Assembly (NCBI RefSeq): GCF_025152525.1 | Contig: NZ_JALXXL010000002.1 | Span: 300,721-364,720 of the forward strand | DNA: 64,000 bases | Direction of reading: 5' to 3' | Source of the DNA: Corynebacterium sp. p3-SID1056 | GTDB taxonomy: Bacteria; Actinomycetota; Actinomycetes; Mycobacteriales; Mycobacteriaceae | Shown here: positions 56,398-64,000 of the stretch, piece after piece | Position numbering within the stretch: the first letter of the stretch is position 1 | Layout: each line of letters opens with the position of its first letter | Position numbers and translations under genes: made by a program | The notes under the pieces: model-generated | Seen by the model: only the letters and a program-made list of their open reading frames with translations | Databases searched by the model: none | Told to the model about the DNA's origin: nothing

Positions 56398-56598
56398 ATG
56401 ACTATTCGATCCATCCACGCCGATGGGGCTTGCGCGGGCACCATGGCGAAACTTGACCCCTCCATCACCGTGGCCAAGGCGGGCGACGCCACGCGGCTGT
56501 ACAACCTGCCGCGCAGCATCGACGCCATTGATCAGGCCACCGAGGAGCAGGGCGTGCGCGGCCTGCTCGGGCGTATCTTTAGCCGCGCGCGGCTCTAA
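56398..56598 (+). CDS. Hypothetical 66-aa protein
   Basis: This small protein starts [20 protein letters not shown] and ends [15 protein letters not shown], with a mixed charged composition and no membrane helix. I do not recognise a family. The ATG 56398 follows AGGAAAGGG, a good ribosome-binding site. Its 3' end overlaps the convergent copA gene by 20 bp. It lies alone 96 bp after dnaB. Confidence 0.6.
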   Translation: MTIRSIHADGACAGTMAKLDPSITVAKAGDATRLYNLPRSIDAIDQATEEQGVRGLLGRIFSRARL

Positions 56599-58708
56599 AC
56601 CCGCGCAGGCGCAGCGAGTTACTCACCACAAACACCGAGGAGAACGCCATCGCGATGCCCGCGAGCATCGGGTTGAGGAGTCCCAGCGCCGCCACCGGCA
56701 CGAGAACCACGTTGTAGGCGAAGGCCCAGAACAGGTTGCCCTTGATCGTGCGCAGCGTTCGTCGCGACAGGCGGATGGCGTCTGCCGCGGACATTAGCGA
56801 GTTGTGCATCAGCGTGATGTCGGCGGCCTCAATGGCCACGTCGGTGCCCGCCCCCATTGCCAAACCGAGGTCTGCCTGGGCGAGCGCGGCGGCGTCGTTC
56901 ACGCCGTCGCCGACCATCGCGACGCGGTGCCCCTTTTCCTGCAGCGCACGCACCACGTTCACTTTGTCCTCGGGCAGCACACCGGCTGTCACGTGCGCCG
57001 GGTCGATGCCGACCTCCTCTGCCACCACCGCAGCAGCGCCGGCGTTATCCCCTGTGAGCAGGTGCGGGGTAAGCCCTAGCTCGCGCAGCTTTGCGACGGC
57101 CCGCGCGGAATCCGGCTTGACGCTATCCCGTACGGCGATCATCCCGATACTTTGTCCATCGACCTCGACGGCCACCGGAGTTGCGCCGGTGCGTTCGGCC
57201 TCGCGGAATGCCTCAGTCGTGTCTGTTGGACGGCCAACCCTGATTCGTTTTCCCTCGACGGTGGCCGACGCGCCCCGGCCCGGCTCGTTGGCAAAGTCGG
57301 TGGCCTCAGGCAGATCATCTGGCGCGGCGCGCACGATTGCGCGCGCGATGGGGTGCTCGGAGCCCGCCTCCACCGCGGCGGCGAGCCGCAGCGCTGCAGT
57401 ATCGGTGGCGCTGACCACTTCCATCTCGCCGCTGGTCACGGTGCCGGTTTTGTCCATCACGACGGTGTCTGCCTGCCGGGTCGACTCGAGGACCTCGGGG
57501 CCCTTGATCAACAGCCCCAGCTGCGCGCCGCGGCCCGTGCCCACCAGGATCGCGGTGGGGGTGGCCAACCCGAGCGCGCAGGGGCACGCGATGATCAGCA
57601 CGGCGACTGCCGCGCGGAACGCGTCGCTGATGCCGTGGCCGACGAGCAGGTGACCGACCAATGCCACGAGCGCGATCGCGATGACGGTGGGGACGAAGAC
57701 CCGCGAGATCCTATCCACCAGCCGCTCCACTGGTGCCTTGCCGGATTGCGCGTCCTTGACCAGCTCGCCCATCTGCGCGAGCGTGGTGTCTGCGCCCACG
57801 CGGGTCGCCTCCACGACAAGCCTGCCGGAGGTGTTCAGCGTCGCGCCGGTGACCGCGTCGCCTTCGCCCACTTCCACGGGGACGGATTCCCCAGTGAGCA
57901 TCGAGGCATCGAGCGCCGAGTGACCCGAGACGACGCGCCCGTCCGTCGCGACCTTCTCGCCGGGACGGACGACGAACCTGTCGCCAACTTGCACCTCGGC
58001 GATGGGCACGCGAACTTCCTCGCCGCCGCGCAGCACGCTCGCGTCCTTTGCCCCCATCTGTAAAAGCTCGCGCAGCGCGGCCGAACTTTGCCCCTTCGCC
58101 CGGGTCTCAAACCAGCGGCCAAGCAGCAAAAAGGTGATGACGACGCAGACGGTCTCGAGGTAGATATCCGCCGCGTTTTCCCACACGAATAGCGCGACGA
58201 TAGACCACACGTACGCCGCGGTAGTGCCCAGCGAGATGAGCGTATCCATCGTCATTGCGCCGTGGCGCAGGTTTACCAGCGTGGCGCGGTGAAAGACGGA
58301 GCCGGCGGCAAAATAGACCAGCGTGGTCGCGGCGAGCGCGGCCCACTCCCAGTTTGGAAACTGCAGCGAGTGCACCATCGACACGAGCATCACCGGCAGG
58401 CTCACCAGCGCCGCCCAGATCGTGGTGGTCTTGAGTTTCTCGGCCTCCTCGTCGCGGGCCTCGCTTATCGACGACGCCCCCTCGTCCTGGGTTTCTCCCA
58501 TGACGAAGGCGTCGTAGCCTGCGGCGCGCACGACGTCGATAAGCTGCTCGGGCGTGGTGCTGGCAGGGTCGTACTCCACGGCGGCGGTCTCGGTGGAGTA
58601 GTTGACCGCCGCGGTGACGTTGTCGAGCTTGTTGAGTTTGCGTTGGACGCGCGAGGAGCATGACGTGCAGGTCATGCCGGTCACGCCCAGGTCGACGTGG
58701 GTGCTCAT
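56579..58708 (-). CDS. copA: Copper-exporting P1B-type ATPase
   Basis: This 709-aa P-type ATPase has an N-terminal HMA domain with [11 protein letters not shown] (residues 10-20), eight membrane helices with the metal site [14 protein letters not shown] (about residue 377), the phosphorylation motif [11 protein letters not shown] (about 417), and [20 protein letters not shown] near the end. It pumps Cu(I) out of the cell. It follows copZ by two bases, forming a copZ-copA operon. A CsoR-like operator lies upstream of copZ. It contains two dispersed 11-mers in opposite orientation 72 bp apart (58463 and 58534). Confidence 0.93.
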   Translation of the reverse strand: MSTHVDLGVTGMTCTSCSSRVQRKLNKLDNVTAAVNYSTETAAVEYDPASTTPEQLIDVVRAAGYDAFVMGETQDEGASSISEARDEEAEKLKTTTIWAALVSLPVMLVSMVHSLQFPNWEWAALAATTLVYFAAGSVFHRATLVNLRHGAMTMDTLISLGTTAAYVWSIVALFVWENAADIYLETVCVVITFLLLGRWFETRAKGQSSAALRELLQMGAKDASVLRGGEEVRVPIAEVQVGDRFVVRPGEKVATDGRVVSGHSALDASMLTGESVPVEVGEGDAVTGATLNTSGRLVVEATRVGADTTLAQMGELVKDAQSGKAPVERLVDRISRVFVPTVIAIALVALVGHLLVGHGISDAFRAAVAVLIIACPCALGLATPTAILVGTGRGAQLGLLIKGPEVLESTRQADTVVMDKTGTVTSGEMEVVSATDTAALRLAAAVEAGSEHPIARAIVRAAPDDLPEATDFANEPGRGASATVEGKRIRVGRPTDTTEAFREAERTGATPVAVEVDGQSIGMIAVRDSVKPDSARAVAKLRELGLTPHLLTGDNAGAAAVVAEEVGIDPAHVTAGVLPEDKVNVVRALQEKGHRVAMVGDGVNDAAALAQADLGLAMGAGTDVAIEAADITLMHNSLMSAADAIRLSRRTLRTIKGNLFWAFAYNVVLVPVAALGLLNPMLAGIAMAFSSVFVVSNSLRLRGFRAARG

Positions 58709-58710
58709 GG

Positions 58711-58911
58711 CTACTTCAGGGTGTAGCCGGCTTCGGCGACCGCCTTGGCTACGTCGGCGTCAGCGATGCCCTCACCGGTGACGGTGACAGCGCCCGTGGT
58801 GTGGTCGGCGGTGACGGCAGTGACGCCGTCCAGCTCGCCGATCTCCTCCTTGACGCTGAGCTCGCAGTGGCCGCAGGTCATGCCTTCGACGGTGTATTCG
58901 CGGGTAGTCAT
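58711..58911 (-). CDS. copZ: Copper chaperone CopZ
   Basis: This 66-aa HMA-domain protein has the metal motif [15 protein letters not shown] (residues 9-23), with CxxC, and the size of a single ferredoxin-like domain. It carries Cu(I) to CopA. The ATG 58911 follows GAAAGGA. The operator at 58957-58973 lies 46 bp upstream. Confidence 0.93.
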   Translation of the reverse strand: MTTREYTVEGMTCGHCELSVKEEIGELDGVTAVTADHTTGAVTVTGEGIADADVAKAVAEAGYTLK

Positions 58912-58956
58912 GGTGCGCGTGTCCTTTCTGTAGACGCCTTGCTTACACCCGCGACT

Positions 58957-58973
58957 ATACCCCTAGGGGGTAT
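58957..58973. promoter_or_regulatory. CsoR-type copper operator
   Basis: ATACCCC-TAG-GGGGTAT is a near-perfect palindrome with 7-bp arms and a G-rich centre, as in known CsoR operators of actinobacteria. It lies in the promoter of the copZ-copA operon and overlaps the stop codon of the upstream HMA-like gene (58963-58965). No csoR gene is in the window. Confidence 0.85.
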
Positions 58974-59175
58974 CTGGCGAAAGGATGCGGAAGCCGGCCG
59001 TCTGCGCAGCCTTTTCAATATCCGCGTCGCTGAAGTTCTCCCCCGTGACGGTCATGCGGCCCTCTGCCACGTCGATTTCGACGTCGAAGGTGCCGTCGAC
59101 CATCCGCACCTCGTCGATAAGCGAGTCCACCGCGACCTCGCTCGACTCGCCGGAAATCTTGTAGTTCTTCGTCAT
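58963..59175 (-). CDS. HMA-like protein without metal cysteines
   Basis: This 70-aa protein begins MTKNYKISGESSEVAVDSLI and ends TAGFRILSPDTP, which follows the βαββαβ pattern of HMA chaperones (VDGTFDVEIDVAEGRMTVTG, then ENFSDADIEKAAQTAGF). The CxxC loop, however, is replaced by SGESSEVA. It therefore cannot bind copper as CopZ does. It may be a regulatory or structural paralogue. Its stop lies inside the CsoR operator. ATG 59175 is chosen to give the usual length; an upstream ATG at 59208 exists. Confidence 0.7.
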   Translation of the reverse strand: MTKNYKISGESSEVAVDSLIDEVRMVDGTFDVEIDVAEGRMTVTGENFSDADIEKAAQTAGFRILSPDTP

Positions 59176-59295
59176 GCCTTTGTTGTCCCTCGTTGAAGCT
59201 TCGGGCAACTGCCCGGGAACGCGCCCAGGAATGCAGCCGCGCTTGTTAGTGTTGCAACGGAAGCAACGTTAACAAACCGCTAAAGGAGCGACGCT

Positions 59296-59661
59296 ATGAG
59301 CACCATTGATGTCACGGAAGACACCTTCGATTCGACCGTCAGCGCCGACGGCATCGTCTTCGTCGACGCGTGGGCCGCGTGGTGCGGTCCGTGCCGCCAA
59401 TTCGCGCCGACTTTTGAAAAGGCCTCCGAGGCGCACCCGGACGTGACCTTTGCCAAGCTGGACACCGAAGCGAACCAGCAGCTGGCGGCGGCGCTAGAGA
59501 TTTCTTCCATCCCGACGCTCATGGCCTTCCGGGACGGTATCCTGGTCTTCCGTCAGGCGGGTGCCCTGCCGCCGGCCGCTTTCGACGACCTTATCGGTCA
59601 GGTTAAGGCGCTGAATATGGACGAGGTGCGCGCCCAAATCGCGCAGCAGCAGGGCGAGTAG
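59296..59661 (+). CDS. trxA: Thioredoxin
   Basis: This 121-aa thioredoxin has the active site WCGPCRQF (W29, C30, C33), a cis-Pro loop in ISSIPTLMAF and a normal thioredoxin fold, with ~12 extra C-terminal residues. It reduces disulfides in the cytoplasm. AAAGGAG precedes the ATG. It probably shares a transcript with the PspA gene 17 bp downstream. The 120-bp gap to the HMA-like gene contains the divergent promoters. Confidence 0.92.
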   Translation: MSTIDVTEDTFDSTVSADGIVFVDAWAAWCGPCRQFAPTFEKASEAHPDVTFAKLDTEANQQLAAALEISSIPTLMAFRDGILVFRQAGALPPAAFDDLIGQVKALNMDEVRAQIAQQQGE

Positions 59662-59678
59662 ACCGAAAGGACAGCACC

Positions 59679-60449
59679 ATGGCGAACCCATTTTCCAAGG
59701 GCTGGAAGTACCTCATGCAGTCGTTCGATTCGAAGATTGACGAGAACGCTGACCCGAAGGTGCAACTCCAGCAGGCGATGGAGCAGGCGCGGAAGAATCA
59801 CCGCGACATCGCCGAGCATGCGGCCGCGATCGTCGGCAACCGCAATCAGCTCGAGATGAAGCTCGAACGCCTGATCAAGTCCCAGGAAGAGCTCCAGAAC
59901 AAGATGCGTGTCGCGCTCCAGGCCGCCGACAAGGCGAACGCGGAGGGGGATGCGGCAAAGGCGCAGGAGTACAACAACACCGCCGAGGTGCTGGCCTCCC
60001 AGCTCGTGGCGGTCGAGCAGGACCTGGAGCAGACCAAGCAGGCCCACGCCGGGGCGGAGCAGGCCGCAAAGGAAGCGCAGGCGCAGCTGCAGCAGTCCGA
60101 GGCGCGCCTGAACGAGCAGACGCAGCAGGCTCAGCAGCTTGAGTCGCAAATCAACCAGGCGAACATGCAGGAGCAGTCCGCGAAGACGATGGACTCCATC
60201 AACCAGTTCGGCGCGGATGACAATGTGCCGACCCTGGATGGCGTGCGCGACAAGATTGAAAAGCGCTACGCCACCGCCCTCGGTGCCCAGGAGCTGGCCA
60301 AGGATTCGCTGGGCGACCGGATGGCGGAGATTGAGACCAGCGGCACCGATATCAAGGCGGCCAGCAAGCTCGACGAGATCCGCGCCTCGCTCGATGCCGA
60401 GAAGGCCCCGGAGGCTATTGAGGCCCCAGGGGCTGAAGAGGAGAGCTAG
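59679..60449 (+). CDS. PspA/IM30 family protein
   Basis: This 256-aa protein starts FSKGWKYLMQSFDSKIDENADPKVQLQQAM (split), then forms a long coiled coil rich in Gln, Glu and Ala (NAEGDAAKAQEYNNTAEVLASQL and QTQQAQQLESQINQAN). It is a PspA/Vipp1-type ESCRT-III-like protein that supports membrane integrity under stress. It follows trxA. It overlaps the convergent NYN gene by 4 bp. Confidence 0.87.
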   Translation: MANPFSKGWKYLMQSFDSKIDENADPKVQLQQAMEQARKNHRDIAEHAAAIVGNRNQLEMKLERLIKSQEELQNKMRVALQAADKANAEGDAAKAQEYNNTAEVLASQLVAVEQDLEQTKQAHAGAEQAAKEAQAQLQQSEARLNEQTQQAQQLESQINQANMQEQSAKTMDSINQFGADDNVPTLDGVRDKIEKRYATALGAQELAKDSLGDRMAEIETSGTDIKAASKLDEIRASLDAEKAPEAIEAPGAEEES

Positions 60450-61549
60450 CCGCGGCTGATATTGATCAGCACGCCCCGAATTCCTGAGTGGAACCCGTCG
60501 CGGAGATTCACGCGCTGGGTTTCACTCAGGGTGTATTCATGCAGCGTCTCGCATGCGAACTGCAGAAGCGGGCGGTCGATCTCCGGCGGCAGCCCGCCGC
60601 CAGAGAGCATGTGCGCCTTGTCGCGCTGCTCCGAGGAGGCGGCATTGTCGTACCACCACGCCGCGTACTGCTGCCCAACGTCGTAGGGGGTCTGGAAGCC
60701 GGCAGAGGTCCACACCTCTTCCGGCAGCGGCACGTAGCGGGAGCGCAGCTTCCGGCGCGGCGCCATCATGGAAGGCTTCGGTGCCGGCTTTGGTGCATCC
60801 TCCGGTTCCTCGACCGACGGTGCAGGTTTCGGCGCTTCTTCCGGTTCCTGCGCTTCTGCCTCCGGTTCCTCCGTGGGATCCTCCGTGGGCTCTTCTGGGG
60901 CCAGTGGGTCTGGGCCGAGCGGGACGGGGGAGGGGCCTTCGGCTTCGTCCAGCGGCACCGCGTCGGCAAGCGGGCGCTCGCGGATCGACGGGGGCAGCGG
61001 GCCCTCGAGCACCTGGAGTTGCATGGCGTCGGCGAAGTCCTCGCGTGGATCCAGGATCGTCGTGGTGTCGCAGGCGTGGCGCAGGGCCGAGGACATGGAA
61101 TCCCAACCGAAGCCGTAGAGGTGGACGCGCACGCCGCTGGCGGTGGCCTCCTCGACGCCGGGGATCATGTCCGCGTCGCCGGAGACGAGGACGAAGTCCG
61201 TGAACTGGCCGCGGGTCGCGTTGACCACCAGGTCCGCGACGAGGCGGGTGTCCACGCCCTTCTGTGTGCGGCGATCGCCCCACTCGATGAGCTGGCCTGT
61301 ACGCAGCTGCACGCCGTCGCAGGTGCGCAGCGCGCGCTGGTAGCGGTGCGGGCCCGAATCTGGGATGCCGTCGTACCAGAACTGGCGGTGAATAGGTTGG
61401 TTGAGTTGCTGGCAGATCATCGTGCCGAGGCTTGCGACGACCTCGGGCAAATCAATTTCTAACTGGGATCGTGCGCCGATCTCCCACGAGTTATAAAAGC
61501 TCGCGAGCAGGTAAGACGTGTCGACAAATACCAATGTGCGTTCAAGCAT
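60446..61549 (-). CDS. NYN-domain (PIN-like) nuclease protein
   Basis: This 367-aa protein has an N-terminal NYN domain of LabA type (about residues 5-150). VFVDTSYLLASF, KGVDTRLVADLV, and VLVSGDADMIPGVEEATASGVRVHLYGF (in part) place the acidic residues of a metal-dependent RNase. A Pro/Glu-rich linker (about 200-270, repeated EEP, EDP and KPAP units) joins a ~100-residue C-terminal domain. Its RNA target is unknown. The GGAG site lies 4 nt before ATG 61549. Confidence 0.82.
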   Translation of the reverse strand: MLERTLVFVDTSYLLASFYNSWEIGARSQLEIDLPEVVASLGTMICQQLNQPIHRQFWYDGIPDSGPHRYQRALRTCDGVQLRTGQLIEWGDRRTQKGVDTRLVADLVVNATRGQFTDFVLVSGDADMIPGVEEATASGVRVHLYGFGWDSMSSALRHACDTTTILDPREDFADAMQLQVLEGPLPPSIRERPLADAVPLDEAEGPSPVPLGPDPLAPEEPTEDPTEEPEAEAQEPEEAPKPAPSVEEPEDAPKPAPKPSMMAPRRKLRSRYVPLPEEVWTSAGFQTPYDVGQQYAAWWYDNAASSEQRDKAHMLSGGGLPPEIDRPLLQFACETLHEYTLSETQRVNLRDGFHSGIRGVLINISRG

Positions 61550-61644
61550 GGCTCCAAAAATTCCGATTCGTTCGTTGCTAAAGGTTGTTTACCTCCCCAG
61601 TGTGCCTGAATCGGCGTGCGAGGTCTACCTCTTTTACGCGAACC

Positions 61645-61695
61645 TTGCGCTCACTCCATAGCTTGGTTAGCCTGTTAGTTACTCGAGTAACTAAC
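61645..61695 (+). promoter_or_regulatory. GntR-ABC operon promoter with perfect 22-bp palindrome
   Basis: TTGCGC (61645-61650) and TAGCCT (61668-61673) are 17 bp apart and make a good promoter with a start near 61680. A perfect 22-bp palindrome (GTTAGTTACTC followed by its reverse complement GAGTAACTAAC, 61674-61695) begins directly after the -10 and covers the start site. This is the expected place for a GntR/YtrA-type autorepressor. Confidence 0.85.
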
Positions 61696-61725
61696 TAACC
61701 CACGTAAGTATGCAGGGGTAACGCA

Positions 61726-62100
61726 ATGAATGCCGATACAGAGCCGCTCTTCGTGCAGGTGGCCCGCCTGGTGGAGGACTTGGTTGTCGACGGCACGCTC
61801 GCGCCCGGCGAGCGCGCGCCCTCGACCAACGAGCTCGCCGCCTTCCACGAGATCAACCCGGCCACCGCTCGCAAAGGGCTCGGGATTCTCGTGGACGCGG
61901 GCATCTTGGAAAAGCGCCGCGGACTCGGCATGTTCGTCACCCCCGAGGCGCGGGAGCGGGCGGTGAACGCGCGCCGCGAACGCTACGCCGGCGACTACCT
62001 CGCCCCCGCGATCGACGAAGCCGTCCGCCTCGGCTACGACCGCGCCACCCTGCACACCCTCATCGACCGCGTTGCTGAAAGTAGAGGAATGTATCAATGA
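61726..62100 (+). CDS. GntR-family (YtrA-type) regulator
   Basis: This 124-aa regulator has a GntR winged helix (about residues 10-75: FVQVARLVEDLVVDGTLAPG, then PSTNELAAFHEINPATARKGL and GLGMFVTPEAR) and the short C-terminus of the YtrA subgroup. YtrA regulators control ABC transporters encoded downstream. It is the first gene of the operon, and its stop overlaps the ATPase start by 4 bp (ATGA). Its target is most likely the palindrome at 61674-61695. Confidence 0.88.
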   Translation: MNADTEPLFVQVARLVEDLVVDGTLAPGERAPSTNELAAFHEINPATARKGLGILVDAGILEKRRGLGMFVTPEARERAVNARRERYAGDYLAPAIDEAVRLGYDRATLHTLIDRVAESRGMYQ

Positions 62101-62924
62101 TTCACGCACATGGCCTGCAAAAGGACTTCGGAGCGCGCGAAGTCCTCACTGACATCTCCTTCGAGCTTCCTGGTTCTGGTATCCACGCGCTGCTCGGCCG
62201 CAATGGCGTCGGAAAATCCACGCTGCTCGCGCTGATCGCGGGCCAGCTCAAGCCTTCCGGCGGCGAGCTCACCGTCTTCGGCAAGCAACCCTTCGACCGA
62301 GCCAGCGTGATGGACCGCATTTGCTTCACCGGCGTGGACACGCCGTACCCCGCCTCGTGGGCGATCAAGGACGTCATCGAAGGTGCCGCGAAGCGCTACC
62401 CCAATTGGTCGCAGGAGACCGCTGACGCGCTCATGCAGGACTTCGGGCTCGACGGTCAAGCGCACACTGCATTTGGAAAGGCCTCCCGAGGCCAGCGGGC
62501 AATGGTTGGCATCGTCATCGGGCTTGCATCGGGCGCAGAACTCACACTTCTCGACGAGCCCTACGTCGGCCTTGACGTCCACAACACCTCCGTCTTCTAC
62601 CGCCACCTCCTCGAGCACGCTGAGTCCGAGCGCGTAATCATCATGGCGACTCACCACATCGATGACGCCGCCAAGATCCTGGACTCGGCGCTCGTGCTGG
62701 GGCGGCAGGGGAGCGTCGACAAGCATTTGCGCGCGGAAGATGCCGACGGCTACGTCGTCGCCACCGGCAACTTCGACGAGCCCGCCGGGGCCCTCGCTTA
62801 TCGACGCTCCGCCACCGGCACCCGCGCCATCCTCCCCGCCGAAACCGCCACCGCGCTGGGACCACGCGTTCAGGCCGCGGACCTCGGCGACGTGCTCGAG
62901 GCAGTGCTGGAGGTGCAGCAGTGA
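62097..62924 (+). CDS. ABC transporter ATP-binding protein
   Basis: This 275-aa ATPase has Walker A GRNGVGKSTLLALIAG, the signature SRGQRAMVGIVIGLASG (changed from LSGGQ) and Walker B LTLLDEPYVGLDV. The last ~80 residues form a C-terminal extension. It should drive the membrane protein encoded next, and it starts on the regulator's stop codon. The substrate is unknown; relatives of YtrA operons act in envelope stress. It holds one dispersed 11-mer in the AYRR codons (62796), within a 19-bp match to the VanZ-like gene. Confidence 0.88.
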   Translation: MIHAHGLQKDFGAREVLTDISFELPGSGIHALLGRNGVGKSTLLALIAGQLKPSGGELTVFGKQPFDRASVMDRICFTGVDTPYPASWAIKDVIEGAAKRYPNWSQETADALMQDFGLDGQAHTAFGKASRGQRAMVGIVIGLASGAELTLLDEPYVGLDVHNTSVFYRHLLEHAESERVIIMATHHIDDAAKILDSALVLGRQGSVDKHLRAEDADGYVVATGNFDEPAGALAYRRSATGTRAILPAETATALGPRVQAADLGDVLEAVLEVQQ

Positions 62925-63883
62925 ACCCGATGACGCACCTCGATCGAGACTTCCTGTGGTTCCAATTCAAGGCCGGCCCGGGCTTGCGCTTCCTGCAGCT
63001 CCCGGTGATCCCGCTGTTCTATCTTGTCTTCGCGTTTACAGATTGGTGGGCGTGGCTTGGGTCGCTTCTGTGCTGCGTGACGGTGACCAACCTGCTCATA
63101 CCCGAGCCGAAAGTGTTCCGCGCCTACGGCATGAATCGCGCACGTGCCCGCCAGCACATGCTTCTGGTGGTTGTCCCGGTTGCGCTGCTGGTCACTGGCG
63201 CGTTTGCGCAAGTGGCGTCGCCGTTGAGCTCGGCTGTTGGTGCGCTGCTGGGCGCTGTGTTCTTTCTCGCGACCTGCCTACACGAGGAGGGGACCGGGGG
63301 CCGCGAGACTATTGGGCGGCTCTATCTCCCAGGAAAGCTCGAGATCGTTGCTGTGCTTACCGGAGCGCTCGCCGGGGTGCTCTACGGACTGTGTGCGCAA
63401 ATGGGGCCCGAATGGCTGGCGGCCATCGTGCCAGCAATCCCGCTACTCGCGTACTGGACTTGGGCGGCTAGCGACGGACTTACATCGGCCGCTGTTGCCC
63501 AGGCCTATGGGCGAACGCGCAAGCGGTGGGCAGGCACCCTTGTGCTGAAAGTGGTCGTTTCTCAAGCCTTGATTGCAGTGACTGGTGCACTCGCTGCGCT
63601 GCTTATCGACGCCACGCTGCCCCGTTCTCCATTCGCCCTCTTTGCGATCGCCGGAGTAGCTGCCCTGCTCGCGGCAAAGGCTATGGAGCTGTTGTTGCCC
63701 AACTCCAGCTTCTTCCCGGTACTCATTGCTTGGATATCTGGGCGGGAGATGCTCAACGCGCAAACGTTTGACCCCGCAAGTGCAGTAGTGGTCTATGGGC
63801 TCAGCGGAATCCTGCTGGTCGTCGCGGGGTGCATACTCGTGCCGTACCTATTCGGCGCAGTGAACGTGAAGCGGTCTCAATAG
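62921..63883 (+). CDS. ABC transporter membrane subunit
   Basis: This 320-aa protein has about eight to ten hydrophobic segments and overlaps the ATPase gene by 4 bp. It resembles the permeases of GntR-linked two-component ABC exporters by context, not by clear motif. It starts DRDFLWFQFKAGPGLRFLQL and ends YLFGAVNVKRSQ. It carries a dispersed 11-mer in the LLIDAT codons (63601). With the upstream two genes it forms a regulator-ATPase-permease operon. Confidence 0.75.
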   Translation: MNPMTHLDRDFLWFQFKAGPGLRFLQLPVIPLFYLVFAFTDWWAWLGSLLCCVTVTNLLIPEPKVFRAYGMNRARARQHMLLVVVPVALLVTGAFAQVASPLSSAVGALLGAVFFLATCLHEEGTGGRETIGRLYLPGKLEIVAVLTGALAGVLYGLCAQMGPEWLAAIVPAIPLLAYWTWAASDGLTSAAVAQAYGRTRKRWAGTLVLKVVVSQALIAVTGALAALLIDATLPRSPFALFAIAGVAALLAAKAMELLLPNSSFFPVLIAWISGREMLNAQTFDPASAVVVYGLSGILLVVAGCILVPYLFGAVNVKRSQ

Positions 63884-64000
63884 CGCGTGTTAACAAGCAC
63901 GAAATATGCCTGTTGTGCTGGGGATTTGTGTTGGTGTGTGGGTGTGTGTAACTTTATGTGAGTCAGCGAGACCGACAACGCCCCGCCGGACAGGCTCTGA
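63884..64000. other. Right end of window, no gene assigned
   Basis: This 117-bp stretch follows the permease gene. It contains a GT-rich run (about 63926-63949) and an in-frame GTG at 63958 that stays open to the window edge. No ribosome-binding site is clear, and only 14 codons are visible, so I do not call a gene. Confidence 0.3.

Noticed and set aside
61662..61680. Possible DtxR iron box (TTGGTTAGCCTGTTAGTTA)
   Set aside because: Only the left half (GGTTAGCCT) fits the known DtxR consensus; the right half does not. The perfect palindrome next to it explains the region better.
63958..64000. Start of a new gene at the right edge
   Set aside because: Only 14 codons are visible, without a ribosome-binding site or recognisable sequence.

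Overview
The window is high-GC actinobacterial DNA. Gene content and order point to Corynebacterium: a ChrSA/HrtBA heme-stress locus, a universal-stress-protein/MarR/DUF5318/class A penicillin-binding-protein block running into rpsF-ssb-rplI-dnaB, a 13E12-type HNH protein, and a type II-C CRISPR repeat very close to that of C. diphtheriae. Many start codons lie 6-8 nt after a TAnnnT -10 box, which is the layout of leaderless mRNAs and common in this genus. The species cannot be named from the sequence.

Layout. 1-1409: right end of a type II-C CRISPR array; the cas genes are outside the window. 1495-4048: flavodoxin-like gene, then an AlbA_2/ATPase gene between two imperfect ~130-bp direct repeats. 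4116-10858: leuS, three tandem paralogous membrane proteins, a VanZ-like protein and two DUF202 proteins. 10845-14767: pRiA4b ORF-3-like protein, TDT/SLAC1 transporter, an unknown small protein, and a Bcr/CflA transporter that appears to share a bidirectional promoter with it. 14760-18232: chrA-chrS divergent from hrtB-hrtA. 18201-22300: MFS transporter, a pair of secreted tail-anchored paralogues, and a YwaF-like membrane protein.

22314-36415: an acyl-CoA degradation island. It holds acyl-CoA synthetase, acyl-CoA dehydrogenase, two enoyl-CoA hydratases, an AMACR/CaiB protein, a short-chain dehydrogenase, thiolase, a nitronate-monooxygenase-like flavoprotein, an MpaB-type oxygenase, etfBA and a b-type cytochrome. 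Three operons each begin behind the same 14-bp palindrome-like site, and a TetR gene lies inside the island. The likely flow is activation, dehydrogenation, hydration, oxidation and thiolysis, with electrons leaving through ETF, perhaps to the cytochrome b protein.

36484-44492: monooxygenase, nnrDE, nei, DUF1846 protein, HTH protein plus trhO, small membrane protein, and a malR/usp operon. 44559-56301: DUF5318, class A PBP, GT87-like enzyme, a hidden 63-aa membrane protein, a lipoprotein, rpsF-ssb-rplI, HNH protein, a RecQ-type helicase, and dnaB behind a cluster of DnaA boxes. 56398-63883: copper ATPase and copZ with a CsoR-like operator, an HMA-like protein without metal cysteines, trxA, pspA, a NYN protein, and a GntR-ABC operon behind a perfect 22-bp palindrome.

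The most unexpected signal is a dispersed 11-mer, GCTTATCGACG, found 15 times on both strands. It occurs in at least three reading frames, uses rare codons, and is absent from about 24.5-39.6 kb, which covers most of the acyl-CoA island. It looks like a DNA-level signal such as an uptake, recombination or segregation sequence, and I do not recognise it.
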